NCBI GenBank assembly: GCA_032173965.1
Contig: CM063283.1
Coordinates: forward strand, 35,131,743-35,195,742
From: Sitta carolinensis
Taxonomy: Eukaryota > Chordata > Aves > Passeriformes > Sittidae
Direction of reading: 5' to 3'
Length of the DNA stretch: 64,000 nt
A program made the translations under genes and the position numbers. The notes below the pieces were generated by a model. The model was given only the letters and a program-made list of their open reading frames with translations. It was not told the DNA's origin and searched no databases. Of the stretch, positions 26,214-38,828 are shown in pieces. Within the stretch, counting starts at the first letter, position 1, and each line of letters begins with the position of its first letter.

Positions 26214-26760
26214 TGTCACAGGTGAGAGAGCGCAAACAACAATGCATGGTGGATCTGGATATTGGGGTTTATTTAAGAACCCCTGAGATTTAAGGTTTTG
26301 CTCTGCTTGATTTCCTCACACACTCATCCTCACACACCAGCACCATGTTCCCCAGGTGTCAGCGTCCCTCCTCGCAGGGAGCTGGCTGCTGGCCAGGGAA
26401 GGACAGGCAGAATCCCCAGGCAGGGGATGCTGTGCCACACTCACAGGTTACAGTCTGAGATGTGAGAGGTCTCTGCTCTAGCAGCCAGGTGTCTGCTTGT
26501 TCCCCAGCACTTGTCACCAGCAGTGATCTGATCTCCAGGGTGTTCTGCAACTTCCAGGATCTTTTCCCCAGTCGTGATCTTCACCATCTTTTTTTGCAGC
26601 CCCCAGATTTCCCCATCTGGATAGTCAATGTGCAGAAGGAAATGCACGATCAGCTCCTAATTGGTAGTTCTGTCTTACATCTTGTTATTAATTGGAGGAA
26701 TCAGGACATGCCACAGTTATTTAGTCCCTGTGTTATCAAAATTTAGTCAGCCCATACCAT
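26214..26760 (-). mobile_element. Possible LTR fragment
   Basis: The plus strand opens with TGTCACAGGTGAGAGAGCG at 26,214, so the minus strand would end in ...CCTGTGACA, a plausible LTR terminus. An AATAAA signal on the minus strand (complement of 26,268-26,273) lies about 55 bases inside that end. A GC-rich block follows (about 26,340-26,560), an abrupt change from the AT-rich flanks. The order resembles the other minus-strand LTRs in the window. I do not recognise the family, cannot place the right edge and see no target-site duplication; a GC-rich single-copy segment is the main alternative. Confidence 0.35.
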
Positions 26761-28887
26761 TTGCAGCTATCAGGCTGCATACTCATAGCGCGTGCTTGCT
26801 TGTAAGTTCAAAAGTTCACTTTCAGATGATCACCCACTCACCCACAGACATACAATTATCTTCTGCCTGTCAGTGTTTGGTCTAAATTATCTTCACCTAC
26901 AATAGTTAGGGCTTTTTTTAAAAAAGGCAGCTAAATCTTGATGGAAAAATAATTGGGTTTTTTTTCTCAAAATAAAGCATCTCAGTGACTCTGGTGCATC
27001 TATGGCAGTGACAGCTATTAGGACTGCTGCCTTAGTAGGATACCAGGTACAGAGGCATGCACTAAAGTTAGCTTGTTATGGTTGCAGTGTAATGACTCTG
27101 AACTAGAAAAGAGGCTTTTTTCTTCTTTTTTCTCCTACCGCACTATAAACTGTTCTGAAACAGATTTCAAATTTTTGTGTTTAGGTTTAGATGAAATCAG
27201 GTAACATGTCAAAGTTGTTCTTTCTTCTGAAATTTGTCATATTAGAGGACAGGTTAGACTTTTCTAACAGATTGTTCAGGGACCATGGCTATCTTATATG
27301 ACTTTTGGAAGAGGACCTGCATAGTACATTGGGTCTCTGGAAAGGCCAGAAGAACTAAGCTCATGGCCAAGCGGGGAAGAACTGGAAATGGCTATGCTTT
27401 TTATACTTCTTTTTTTTATCTGATACCATTCCTGTTGGAGACCCAGAGGAAAAAGAAAGAAAGAGGCAATGCTACTTCTGAAAATGCACAGTATGCACAG
27501 TGGCAGGGTAGATATCAGTAGGGAGACCACTGCCTAAGGGACACATTGCATGAAGTAAATTTACATGTATCTCATACACGGCCAGCGGAGTTCAAAAGTG
27601 GCCAGTATATCTATTCCACTGTATTTTAGCTTTGGGTGTTAAAAATATTGTGAAAATAAAAGTTGTTTTACAACAGATATTTTTTCTAAAACTTATGCAT
27701 ATAGTCTCTATACTGACTACATAAAATGATAGAATGAGATTAAAAGAACTAGATTATGCTCTTAACTCTGCAAACATAAATCTGGAATAGCTCTGCAGAG
27801 GTTTGTGGAATTATTTCTGATTTACTGTAGTATAGCTGTAAGACAAATTGGCCTAAGGAGTATAGCTGTCTAATATTTTCTTCTGTATACTGCTTTATTA
27901 CCCTGCACACAGAGAAGCAGACAACCTTCTGATATAGGGTGATTCAGTAGTTCCTCAAGACACTGTGATACCATTATAACCACACAGCCAGCCAGATACA
28001 TCAAGCTGACAGCTAAACAGACTCTTCTTTCAATTCCTTGGTGTCAGTTGCCACCCAGCGATTTACATCTGGAAATGAACATAAAGAAAAATACTTTGTG
28101 ACATCCCACCATTTGGATGATGTCTTCATTGATCTAAAACCACCATGGGTTGAAGTAGAAATTTAAAATTTATAAGAGACTAGTCTCTGTGTCCAAAACG
28201 TCTGTTATTCTAACAGAACTGACTTTACTATGTTATTATCTTGAAAAAGGAGGAAAATAAGAACAGCTGGAGATTGCTGGGGTATCACAGAACCAGGGAA
28301 CCATGCAGATAAACATTTCAAAAACAAAAGGTCCAACCACAGTGGAGGTCTAGTAGAATGAGTGCTTGCTGCAGAGTCTTGCTGCAAAGACCTTGAGAAC
28401 TGAAACCATGATTCTGAGCAAAGGATACAACACCCACTCTTTTAATACTGCCAAGATTGATGCTGTCTACAGACTGGCATGGGGAGAGGAAGGATCAGGA
28501 AGGAAAGCAAGGCTTTGAGGCTCCTTTGCCCTATTGCTGTAAAGAATTACAGGGCTCAAATCCTCTAAGAAAAGAATTTGGCTTAGAAAAGTTGGGTGAC
28601 AAAGATTGTAGGGGTGGTAAGAGTTTCATCTTCTTCAGAAGGGATGAAAGTTGGCCCAGGAAGTTGGAATAGGAGAGAGTGGTGTAGTTGTTGAGGGAAG
28701 AGTCCAGGTGAATCAAGGGTGTGTGGAAGGGTAAGGAAAACAAAGCTGACACGAGCTGGAGAAATCTCACACTGATTTCCAATGATAAAAGGGCTCTTTT
28801 AGCAAAGTGTTTGTTTTTAAATTCTGGCCTCTGCCTGTGTAATCTAAATACAAGTCCCCTCTGACTTCTTTTGAAATGTAACTGCAA

Positions 28888-28947
28888 CTACATCTCTATA
28901 CACTGTGTATTCTACGGATGTGTTCTACATCTCTATGCAGTGTATAG
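28888..28947. repeat. Imperfect two-copy tandem duplication, period 37
   Basis: CTACATCTCTATACACTGTG... at 28,888-28,910 recurs as CTACATCTCTATGCAGTGTA... at 28,925-28,947. There are two copies only, consistent with a small local duplication. Confidence 0.7.
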
Positions 28948-30350
28948 TTTATTACTGAGGTTATAACATTTCATTTGTAAAATTACAGGTTGATTAGCAT
29001 TAATATAAGCATTGCTAATGTAACAGTGAAAATCAAAACATCCTCACTGGTATATGGGACTCGACTTGTTTGGCCTATTGGGTCTCACTCAGCAAACTCA
29101 ATGAAGCTAAAAAAAATTTCTAATTAATGAGTGAGCACTCTGTGTAGTTGCAGAGCACTCTACAAGATCTGTGCATCTTCTTTTGCAAAGTGTTGTTTGA
29201 TGCCCTGAATTTAGCAGCCTTTCAGAAAACCTAGCTGGGAAATGCTGCTTGCTCTGTGCTCCCAAGAGCCTGAGGTGAAAGTCTTCTCACTACACACAAT
29301 TTAGCATATATGGAAATTTTCTCTAAAATGAAGTAAAAGGGTTTGATCTGGGAAGGCATGCAGCCATGTACAGAAGCAGGTCAAGTTGTAATACTGCCTA
29401 TAAATCTTAAAATTGAAAAAATGGAAGCACTCAAGCACTGTGTAGTTGTAAGGTCATGTGAAAAATCTCAAAGGTTCAAAGGAGAAGGAAGAGTTGCTTG
29501 CCCCAAAACCATGGAATGCTGATGCTTTGGCAAGATCCCTGGATGAAAGAGTCAAAGTTTGTAGGGAGAGAAAATGTTTTTAAAAGTGGGAAACCAGACA
29601 GGCTTTCAGACATGTAAGCCCTTATTTATATATGACATGGAAACAGAAAACTTTAAACACAGGCTGAGAACAACTACCCTGAACAAAACTATAAACTTTT
29701 ATAGAATAATGTGATAAAGTAGTTGTAGCTAATGTGAAGAAGAAAATATATTAATTTATTACTTGTCAAAAATGGTGATGTGTGAGAAATGGAAAGTGAG
29801 AAAAATAGACTGGGTTTCTACAAAATCCATGAGTTCTAATATTTAGTAATTTTTGTTCCCAAGACCATCTTTTGGAGGCACTTTGTAAACAGGAGTGATG
29901 TTTCCCTTGGTGTTGAGAGCAGGGAGTTTGGCACCCAAGGACCCATATGGTGAGAAATGTTTTCCTCCTGGTTAACTGGGTATTTTGATCTTTGATCCAT
30001 TGTCTGTGTGCTTTCTTTTTGGTGTGCAGTGGCACCTTGACTTCACCTATATTGTTCACATGTGGACCTCTGGTGCACTGGATCTTCCTGCAAATGGAGC
30101 TAGAGATTTCCATGGTACTATTACAGGAACACTGATTCTAAGATGCGATAGTATAGTGGCAGGTTCTATGTTGTTTTATTCATGTTGGTCATAAGGAGAA
30201 GCATGTCCTAATCATGATTTTAGGCAGGTGGGAGAGATGTCTGAAGATTTTTTGCAATAAAAATTCATAAACAACATTATTCATTTCTAGCAGGCCTACC
30301 TTCCTCACACCCTTCGATTGCAAGTACTGGACCAGTATTCCACACACCAC

Positions 30351-30377
30351 TTTTCTTTCTTTCTTTCTTTTCCTTTA
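30351..30377. repeat. TTTC microsatellite
   Basis: Short tandem TTTC repeats, about six units with flanking imperfection. Confidence 0.85.
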
Positions 30378-33015
30378 AAGAGTCAGAGAGGAACCAAATA
30401 TTGGGTAGAGCCATGCCTAGTTGTCTTCTAGATAAGTCACTCCAAAAGAATCCACTGCCTTGAAACTCCGCTTCCCTAAGTTGCTTGTACCACAGCTGTT
30501 CTGTTCCATGCAGGTAAGCTGCTGAGACAGTGAGCAGAAGTTGTTCCTCATGCTCATGTTTTCAAAATGGCATTGAATTACAATTCTGCTGATAAACCTT
30601 TGTATTATTCTAACAAATAAAATACAATTTCCCCCCCCACAGGAATAAATTAAGCAAAAATAAGATGATAAAGCACAAGAAAACATTCAAGAAGCATACA
30701 GCTAAGTACTGCTTAAATTTCAGGTTGTGTTCTGCCCTCAGGTATACCAGATCACAAAGCTTGTGGATGATATCATACAAATATATAAATTTATCTCAAG
30801 CCATTAATTTGCCTTCAATTTGGACATATTTATTTTTAAAGCAGCCTGACTGTCTACCCATTTGAAGTGGTATGTAAATTTCTGATCTGCTCTGCTGCTA
30901 TTGCCATTTGCTATTTGCTATGTACAGAAATGCATGAAATTGGGAAGACAATTTATTTCATTGAAGATTTTTTCTTTTCAGGAAAATTGCCCAAAGGTCT
31001 AAGGCAAGTCAACCACTGGGACAGTTTTTGCATACCTTTTTGGAAGCATGAAACAGAAGAAAGAATGATCAGAAGGGCCCCTTGTATAACAGTCATGGGC
31101 TATAACTAATTTACAAAGATATTAGGTAAGTTTTCAAAGAGCTTAGGCGAATTACAGGTCAACTCCCATTTTTTATAACCGAGTCTGAATGTCAGCAGTA
31201 TGAAATAATTTCAGTGTTTCTCCCTGTATCTGAGTGTACATTTGGAACTAACCTGAAACTACTAAAGGTAGTATCTGGAGTAGCACCAAAGACTGCCTAT
31301 GTTACCTTCTTCCAAAACCCTTTCCCAACCTATTGACAAAAAATGATGTCATTGAGTCAGCACAGTAAAGGAATTGCTTGAAAGGTAGAAGAAAAATGGA
31401 GGATTCCTGTTTAGAAGTCATGGACATTCATAAACATCAGGAATAGACAGAGGATATGTGGGAATCAATTCAGAAGAACTTTCCTTTTCATCTGCTTGTA
31501 GGTGTTTTTGGACTGTAGGAGGAATATGTAATAATGGTTGTATAATCACAAGAAATTTGGCTGTAGGATGACATACTGATAGAGCAATTTGTTTCTGGTT
31601 TTACTCAGATTATTCACTAGTGTAAGCAATATGTTTGCATGAACAGTGAAATATAAAAGCTTATTTTTCCTATTTTTAGTCAAGGATAACTATATGTATA
31701 CAATGCACAATGTCAAAAATAGCTTCACAGTGTGCATCGTACTTAAAATAGTTACTATTCCTGTCTCACACAATTTCATTAGCACATTTATGTACAGGGC
31801 TCAATTGACAGAAGAATAGTAGTTCTTATAGGAAACACTTTGATGGGACATTTAATTTTAAAATAATTATTTGAAAAGAGACAGTATTGGAAATATTAAT
31901 GTATAATGAAAAATGATAAGTGATGCAATGATTTATCATTCCTTAGCCATTTTAGCTTAAAGATATACTTGCTAAAATACAAAAAATAAAACCACAAAAC
32001 CTAAACTGAGATTTTATAGAACTCAGAAAGAAGAAAATATTATAGTTTGGCCTAGAATGAGAAATCAAAACAGAGGCATAGCTGATCTTGAGGGATTTTA
32101 TTAACTCAAAAAACAGAATGTGATTTTAAGGTAATAAATGATAAGGCTGCCAAAGACACACAATGCAAGCAGACGTCTGCCAGCTGTAACTGAGGAGGAT
32201 GCATCCTAATCTTGTAGGGTTATGTTCAATGTTGAAACAAAAAGCCTTGCCAAAATGCTCATGTTCAGCTCAGTAAGTTTGTGGGACCAGTTTTGGAAAA
32301 TTTTGAATGAACTGTCATTCAAACCAGTTAATGCCTGATTTCTATTTTTTTGCCCATCAATGTAAAGACAAAAATGTGTCGCAAGACATGTTCCAAAGGT
32401 CGAAGATCAAGGGAAGCTGCAGCTAGCTCATTTACAAGGAGGCAGCATGACAAGGGTCAGAAAGGTATGACATAGGGAAGGGATGAACACTGATGAAATT
32501 GCCAATGGTTTGACAAAATATCAGATGTACAGAGAGATTGTGCTCTGATATTCAGAAAGATAAGTAATTTAGGGCTATGCTATTTGAAAAACCAAAAAAA
32601 CTCTTACTATCTTACATTTTCTCAAGGGCTAAAATTCCAATGGTTAACAAATTCCATTCAAAGTTCTTTTTGTTGCTAGTCAGCCTGGACATTTGTAAGG
32701 TAACTCAGAAAGGGCAGAGCACGATGTGGATTCTTGGGGGTTGTGTGGAAGTGAGGACTTGGTTAGCAAAGAGGCTGTTTCCAGAGTGTCAGGTAAGTGT
32801 AATTAGATACAGTGTGTGTCGGAGTGTTTAATAGAGATATAGGGTTTGGAACTGACAAGGGATGGGAAATCATATTAAACACTCTCTGCACACCTTGAAT
32901 CAATTAACTTTTTGGATATATTGTCATCTCTTTGAGCTCCAGCCCTGAGAGGGTTAGTCTGGAACATCATCCTTTCAGAGGGAATTTTATGCTCTTTCCA
33001 ACATGAGTGAGTCAC

Positions 33016-33038
33016 CATTGCCTGGCTAACAGGCAATG
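33016..33038. repeat. Perfect 9-bp hairpin
   Basis: CATTGCCTG (33,016-33,024) and CAGGCAATG (33,030-33,038) are exact reverse complements around a 5-base loop. There is no following T run or other context to assign it a role. Confidence 0.85.
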
Positions 33039-36000
33039 ACATTTGTTGATAAGAATGTCATACAGTGCATGTAAAATGAGAGGCGTTGCAAACGAAATTA
33101 CATCAAGCAGAGATCTCACCAGAACCAAAGAGTCTTAGAAGGTAGGTGAGCCTACAAGGGTCCTCTGTAGCTGAAAGAGAGATACAGGCAAACACAGAAC
33201 TTGTCTTATTCATCTGACTTAATATCTGGATCACCCTCTGAAGATGCCTCTACTGACTCCATAAAGATCCCAGGGAGACTCCTAAATTAGGACCCTGAAT
33301 TGCCTAAATGGCTGTATGATCAGTCGAACCATCTCTATGACTTCAGGTTTACTTTGCATCTGTTTCTACTAGAGTTTTTGTTTAATCTCATACATATAAT
33401 AATAACCTTCTAAGTAAAATTTCAGAAACATTTTTTAAGGATTCACCTTCTCTTTGCATCCTCTGTTCTGTTCAGAAAATTTGGAGATAGCTTTCTTTTG
33501 GCTTTTTTTTTTAATTTAGGGAAATGATATTAGCTTTTGATAAAATTGAAATATCTCTGTCATCCTCTATCAATCACAGTAAGTTTCTTAATGAAGAAAT
33601 GGTTTTGTTGTTATGGCAGCTGGGCACAGGCTGAGAATAATTCAGAGGCATTTCAGAGATATCTGACTAACTGCATGATGTGACACTGTTTTTAGACAAC
33701 TTTTTATTTTCTTCTGGTCTTCCCATCTTCTTCTGGTGTTTGGAAATTACTTTCCATTTTTGTAACTCACTGGATATTAACTGCTAAAGGCAATCCAGGA
33801 ACATTATGGTTCTGCTGAAAAATATAGATGACATAATCCACCCACAAGCATTTCTTTATGCAAAGTATGTCCTTCCTTACCTAGTGACTTGATGGCAAGT
33901 AAAAAATTTTAGTATTTATTTATGAAAAATTGAATTAGACTCAACTACGCAAAGGTAGAAAGGTCAATCCAAAGCACATTATGATATCTCGTTTTACCAA
34001 GGGACCCATCCTTAACTGAAATTGTTGAAATTCTGATCACAATTTACTCATTTTCTTGCTTCAATTGGCAATGATACCTATATTTATATTTTTTTCCACA
34101 AACTGCTCAAATGTAGTAATTATTTGGGGGTATGGCCTTTTTATATCTTGTTCTTTCCTCAACATTATGGAAAGATTCAGTCTCTAAAATTTATGACAAC
34201 ACACGTTCTTTTCCAAAAACTGTGGTATGATTATACAGTCATAGTATTTAATGTTCTTTTGTTCCTACCTCAGCTAGAGTAATTATTTTTAATATGAAGT
34301 GATATGGAGACAATATTATTTAACATAGCAATTCATCTTTCTTTAGAGCTGAAAGAATATGATTCTTTGTTTGTTATAAACAATTACATTTAAAATTCAT
34401 AGTATTCAGCTTCAAGTAAGAGTAATTTACAGAATAGTATAATGTAGAAGCATGAGTAATCACACCTATCTTTCATGTGAACACTTGAAGTGACACTGAT
34501 TGCAGTGGCATTCTGTATCCCATCTTCCTTAAATAAAATGAAACAAGCTACATTTTACTGTGATTCAGAGGGGTTTGGGGACTTGGATGCCTATCTCAAA
34601 CTCACACACCTTGCCAAGGTTTTCATCATGGTGCTTAATAGGGGATTCAAAACTTTGGTAAACCAAATCTCTTACATGCTTGTCTCTTTCTATTGACCAT
34701 AAATAGAGCATTGAACAGCTACATTCCTACGTGGGAATCTCAGCTGCCCACCTGAATTTGGATTGACAAACATGCAGAGAATGTGTCTTTTTCCTTTAAG
34801 GTATTTTGCAGTTGTACAAAGTAAAGCTTCTATGTTAAATGCTGCTCTGAGGATATAGAGTACTTCTAGTAAAAAAGCTGAAGGCTTATCAGAGGAAATA
34901 TTAACAGTATGGGAAGTATGCAAAATAGCTTAAAAAAAAACCATTCTAAAATGGAGACTACTTGCCATCTACTTCTGAGTTTGTGGATCAAAAGATGAAA
35001 GGACACTTTTAAAGTGCAATCTGTCTTCCATAGCTTAATTCAAGAATGATCTCTATTTAAAGCCATTAGCAGATTGGCCTCCATTATAGAATAGTAGAAT
35101 AGTAAAGGATTTCTAGGCCATTTTTTCCATGAAGCAGCAAGAAAGTTGGAACTTCATAAAGCCTAGATGGCAGTCCAGATCCATAAGATGGTTTTGACAC
35201 AGGATTTTCAGCAGGATTGGCAAAGATGGGAATTTCCCTAATATTCTGTTTGATTATGATTTTCCGTATGACATTTACCGCCCTTGCTCCCAACTCATTC
35301 AACTATCTTTCCTTGTTCTTTTCCAGAAAATTATTTTCTAGATCTTTTGAAAAGAGGAACACTGTATACAACACAATCTCACCAACTTCTTTCTTTAAAT
35401 ATATTCATTTTGTGTCATCCTTTATGTGACAGAGCATCCCGCAATACTGGGGACAGGCATGATTTAGTGCTGAAGTTTCTCCTTGGCCCTTTAATTACAT
35501 AGGGTGAATGTACTCCGTGAGTTTAACCCCAGAGTGGGAGCTCCTCTGTAGGTACATCAATGCTTTCAGTGTAGTCAATAGGACACTTACATGCAGCAAG
35601 GCTTACAGCCATGATTCTGATATCCTGTAAGTCAGCATAAATCAGATTAAATTCTGGTTTCCTATTGCCTGGTGATCATTACCAGGGTAACAAGAAAAGG
35701 GAAAAAAAAAAAAAAAAGCCACGAAAGAAGAGTTATTAGAAGTCTCCCCTCTGTAATGCAATTCAGAGGGTTCAGTTATTTGAGAAAAGTTGCCTGGATA
35801 AAAATAGATTCTTCATTGATAGTCAGATCTTTGAGACTCCATAAAAGGAGATGCTATTGAAAAAGTTCCTGCAAACTGGCTTTGTTTGGCATCTGACTGA
35901 ATTGTGGGAGCCCTGAAGCTACCAGCAGCTTCCTGCCTGCCGCTCCTGGAAATCCTTTAGATAGTACAAGCAATAAACACTACCCAGTGGGAAACTGCAG

Positions 36001-37414
36001 AGTAATGTTTTACACTGATTACATGCTAACAGCAGGGAGAAGCTTGATGTGGACTTTCAGAAATCAAATATATCAGCTGAATACCCTTTTCTTATAATAA
36101 ATAACTTATTGAATCTAGGACACTACACTATACTTTCAGATAAAGAGGGTTTAAAATTGCATTCACATTCCCCTTAAACCGGTGACAGTGATGTGGCTCT
36201 GAAAAGCATGAAATTATTCCTGATTCTCCAGTAAGTCAAATTATATCCATTAAGGTTAACTGAAAAAAAAAAAAAGAGCAATGGGATTTCTATTTAAAAT
36301 TTCATATGTTTGCCAGGCAGTACAACTGATTGAAATTATTTTTTTTCTTCTTGTTGAATGAAATAATTGTAATACATATATTTTAGAATAAATATTTTAT
36401 AAATTATTTAAAAATCCCCAAACACGTGGAAACAAAATAAACGCAGGTAAGCTAAGACAAGGAAAAAAGGTGAATTGAATTCTGATTGAAAGGTATGATT
36501 TGGTGACTATATCTCCCTATAGCTGTGGGTATTGTCACAAGAGGAAATATTCTTGCTCCATATAGAATAGAAAGTTTCACAGAGTATTCATAATGTCATG
36601 TTATATTTTATGAATGAAAATTTCAAGTTTTGGTAACTGATAATACCTAGTATTTTTAAGAATCAATGTGCATAAACTTTATATTGAGGTTCATGACTTA
36701 ATATTTATATGTGGATTTAATTTTTGGTGATATTAATTATCTTATATTGCATTTAGTAATGGTATCTTAGCTACATTTTTGTGTGGAAATCTTTTAGTGG
36801 ACCTTTTTGTGAATTTGGCAGGTTTTGGGGTTTTTCTTCCAAGTTTCTGGTGTGCTTTTCATCACTGCTCTTTTACAGCTTTCTGCTTTGGACACTGCGT
36901 GCCTTTCCATTGCTTTTTCATTTAATAGTTCTAGCTCCAATTCTTTTGCCAAGCCTGTTAGAAGGAAAGGCGTCTGGGTTTAATTTTCTCGTGAAGGAAT
37001 CATCTTGAACCCTGGCAAAACCCTCCAAAACTAAGCTATGGAGGAGGCTGCAGTGTTCCCCCTGCTACAGGAACTACCTTTGATGGATATTTCAGGGCAG
37101 GCCGCTCTTGGGAGCTATTCTTGCATTCAAGTATCAAGTGCAAGAGACTGAAAAAATATTTGAAAAGAAAGAATAAGCTATTGAAAACCACTACAACAAT
37201 GCTTCATAAGATCTGATGAGTACTCTCTTCAGTCCTCATTTTTTGCTGCATTGCTAACAAAATTATGTGTGAAGTCAGCTGCTCCCCTCCTCCACTTCAT
37301 ATCCCTGTGGGCTGCTGAAACACAGTAATTCAGCAGCTCCATCATCTGGTTAGGAAGCTACTTAGGGTCCACTTCTGATGCCAAAAGCAGAGGGTGTCAG
37401 TTTAACCAGCTCAG

Positions 37415-37640
37415 GTGTTTTCAAACATCTCTGAGGATGGCTGTTCCACAATGTTCATAAATTCCAGGTTTTAGAGGGTCTTGGACAAACCTGAGGAGAG
37501 GGTCTATGAGAACCTCATGATATTCAACAGGTGCAAGGTATTGTAATTGAGTTGGAGCTTTCCCAGATAGTAGTACAGATGAGAAGTCATTAAGACTACC
37601 CCTGCTGAGAAGGAATCCCTATGGATGAGAAACAGGAGAC
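37415..37640. mobile_element. Degraded CR1 LINE fragments
   Basis: The plus strand at 37,483-37,538 reads through a stretch (CTATGAGAACCTCATGA, then TTCAAC and GTGCAAGG) that I recognise from the 3' part of avian CR1 elements. GTGGATGAGAA-like sequence, which follows it in CR1, appears decayed near 37,600-37,632. Just upstream (about 37,415-37,456) is a piece resembling the antisense of the CR1 segment encoding a CTCCACAACC-type motif, suggesting a second, oppositely oriented fragment. Divergence is high, so these are old copies. Confidence 0.5.
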
Positions 37641-38074
37641 AGGAGAGAGGAGGGCTCAGTGGGGCTGGGCAGGAGGGAGCTGGTGACAGAGGGAATGAGG
37701 GTAGGAGTGTGAAGGACCTGGGAGCAGATAGGAGAGGGGTGAGGGAGCTGGGTGGCACTGTGCCCTGCCTGGGCTGGACACCCTCAGGCCCAGGAGTTGG
37801 CATTTCTGCCCTGGCCCTTGTGCAGCTGAGCCTCCACCACATACCCTGGCACTCATCCGTGCCCAGTCTGCACTGCCACATCTCTGCCTGCTTTGCAATG
37901 CTGTGGTGACTGTCCCATTGTGACCTGTCCCCTCTGCTGTCACTGGGGATGGAGTCCCAGCAATGACTTCCATATGTCTCTCCTTCCCTCAACATTTACT
38001 TCTTTTTACTATTCCCTTTTGTTCTTCACTTTCATCTGCTCCATTCTCTCATTTCCTTTCTTCCACATTTTTCA
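37641..38074. other. GC-rich spacer, unassigned
   Basis: A G/A-rich then C/T-rich stretch between CR1 pieces. Open frames here (37,504-37,995 minus; 37,625-37,909 plus) are proline-, serine- and glycine-rich products of base composition, overlap on both strands and extend into repeat DNA. They are not credible genes. Confidence 0.5.
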
Positions 38075-38158
38075 GGGCCTGGTTGCCAGAGTCTCTGGGA
38101 GGCAGCCCTGGAGGGTACAGTAGTCAAGGAAGGCTAGGGATTCTTCAGGAAGGAAATC
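38075..38158 (+). mobile_element. CR1 LINE fragment, ORF2 upstream part
   Basis: The stretch beginning GGCCTGGTTGCCAGAGT and ending AGGAAATC, with GGGAGGCAGCCCTG between, matches a segment I know from the avian CR1 second open frame, ahead of the reverse-transcriptase core. Only about 84 bases remain. It ends abruptly before the next CR1 piece, so sequence between the two has been lost. Confidence 0.65.
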
Positions 38159-38187
38159 AGTTTTCTGGGTAAAAAAATGCCTGCATG

Positions 38188-38287
38188 GCCAGGCTCAGAG
38201 AGTGGTGGTGAATGGAGCTGCATTCAGCTGGCACTGTGTCACCAGCAGTGTTCTTCCTCGGGTTCAGTATTGGGGCCAGTCTCGTTT
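38188..38287 (+). mobile_element. CR1 LINE fragment, late reverse-transcriptase part
   Basis: GAGAGTGGTGGTGAATGGAG, then CACCAGCAGTGTTCTTCC and TTCAGTATTGGGGCCAGT, correspond to a well-known CR1 segment in the distal reverse-transcriptase region. It lies downstream of the previous piece in the intact element and in the same orientation, so both may come from one internally deleted CR1. It runs straight into the LTR at about 38,281-38,288, where the two sequences share a few bases. Confidence 0.7.
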
Positions 38288-38828
38288 ACTCCCTCCAGCA
38301 ATATCAGGGAGGGATTTGGAAGGGTAAAAGTGAGAAAACTCTTGGACAGGGATAAAGACAGTTTAACAGGGAAAGCAAAAGCTATGCAAACAAGCAAAGC
38401 AAACCAAGGAATTCTTTCACCCCTTCCCATGGGCAGGCAGGTGTTTGGCCATCTCCAGGAGAGCAGGTTCCCATCACATGTAATGGTTACTTGGGAAGAC
38501 AAACACCATCATTCCAAATTTTCTCCCGCTTCATCCTTCTTCCCCCCACTTTATATTTTGATCGTGGTGTCATATGGTCTGGAATATCTCTTGGATTTTA
38601 TTGTGTCACCTGTCCTGGCTGTGTCTCCTCCCATGCACCCCAGCTCCCTCACCAGAGTGGCAGTACATAATAGAGAAAAGGCCTGGACTTTGTGTAAGTT
38701 CTGCTCACAATAACAAAAGAATCTTTCTATCATCAATCCTGGGTTCAGCACAAATTCTAAGCACAGACCCATATCAGACTTCACAGACTGTGAAGACAAT
38801 TGATTCCCTCCCACCCAAAACCAGCACA
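38281..38828 (-). mobile_element. Avian ERV LTR, truncated at sense 3' end
   Basis: On the minus strand it starts TGTGCTGGTTTTGGGTGGGA, runs through a U3 region, a TATAAA box (complement of 38,550-38,555), then a GTTAAACTGTC segment standing where this family has its polyadenylation region, and a TTTTCTCACTTTTACCC U5-like part. I recognise this arrangement as a very common avian LTR family. The outermost tens of bases of the sense 3' end are missing where it abuts CR1. No internal retroviral genes adjoin, so it is a truncated solo LTR. The plus-strand frame 38,177-38,713 (178 codons) spans the CR1 piece and this LTR and is spurious. Confidence 0.82.
38550..38555 (-). promoter_or_regulatory. 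LTR TATA box
   Basis: TATAAA on the minus strand inside the LTR, preceded (sense direction) by decayed CATATGACACCAC sequence, where I recall intact family members carrying a CRE-like site. It marks the probable U3/R boundary region. Activity today is unknown. Confidence 0.6.

Larger units (their letters stand above)
26761..37414. other. Non-coding stretch, nothing recognised
   Basis: More than 10 kb of AT-rich DNA. The longest frames (28,531-28,887 and 29,766-30,113, both minus, under 120 codons) show no recognisable domain. The only structured items are a 37-base-period tandem duplication at 28,888-28,947, a TTTC microsatellite at 30,351-30,377, a 9-bp hairpin at 33,016-33,038 and an A15 run at 35,702-35,716. 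Confidence 0.6.

Noticed and set aside
35088..35107. CR1 terminal octamers on the minus strand
   Set aside because: TAGAATAGTAGAATAG resembles them loosely, but the sequence beyond does not continue into CR1.
37504..37995. 163-codon minus-strand frame as a gene
   Set aside because: Low-complexity Pro/Ser/Leu composition from a C/T-rich stretch, overlapping CR1 debris, with open frames on the opposite strand too.
38177..38713. 178-codon plus-strand frame as a gene
   Set aside because: It begins in a CR1 fragment and ends in the antisense of an LTR; its content follows from those repeats.
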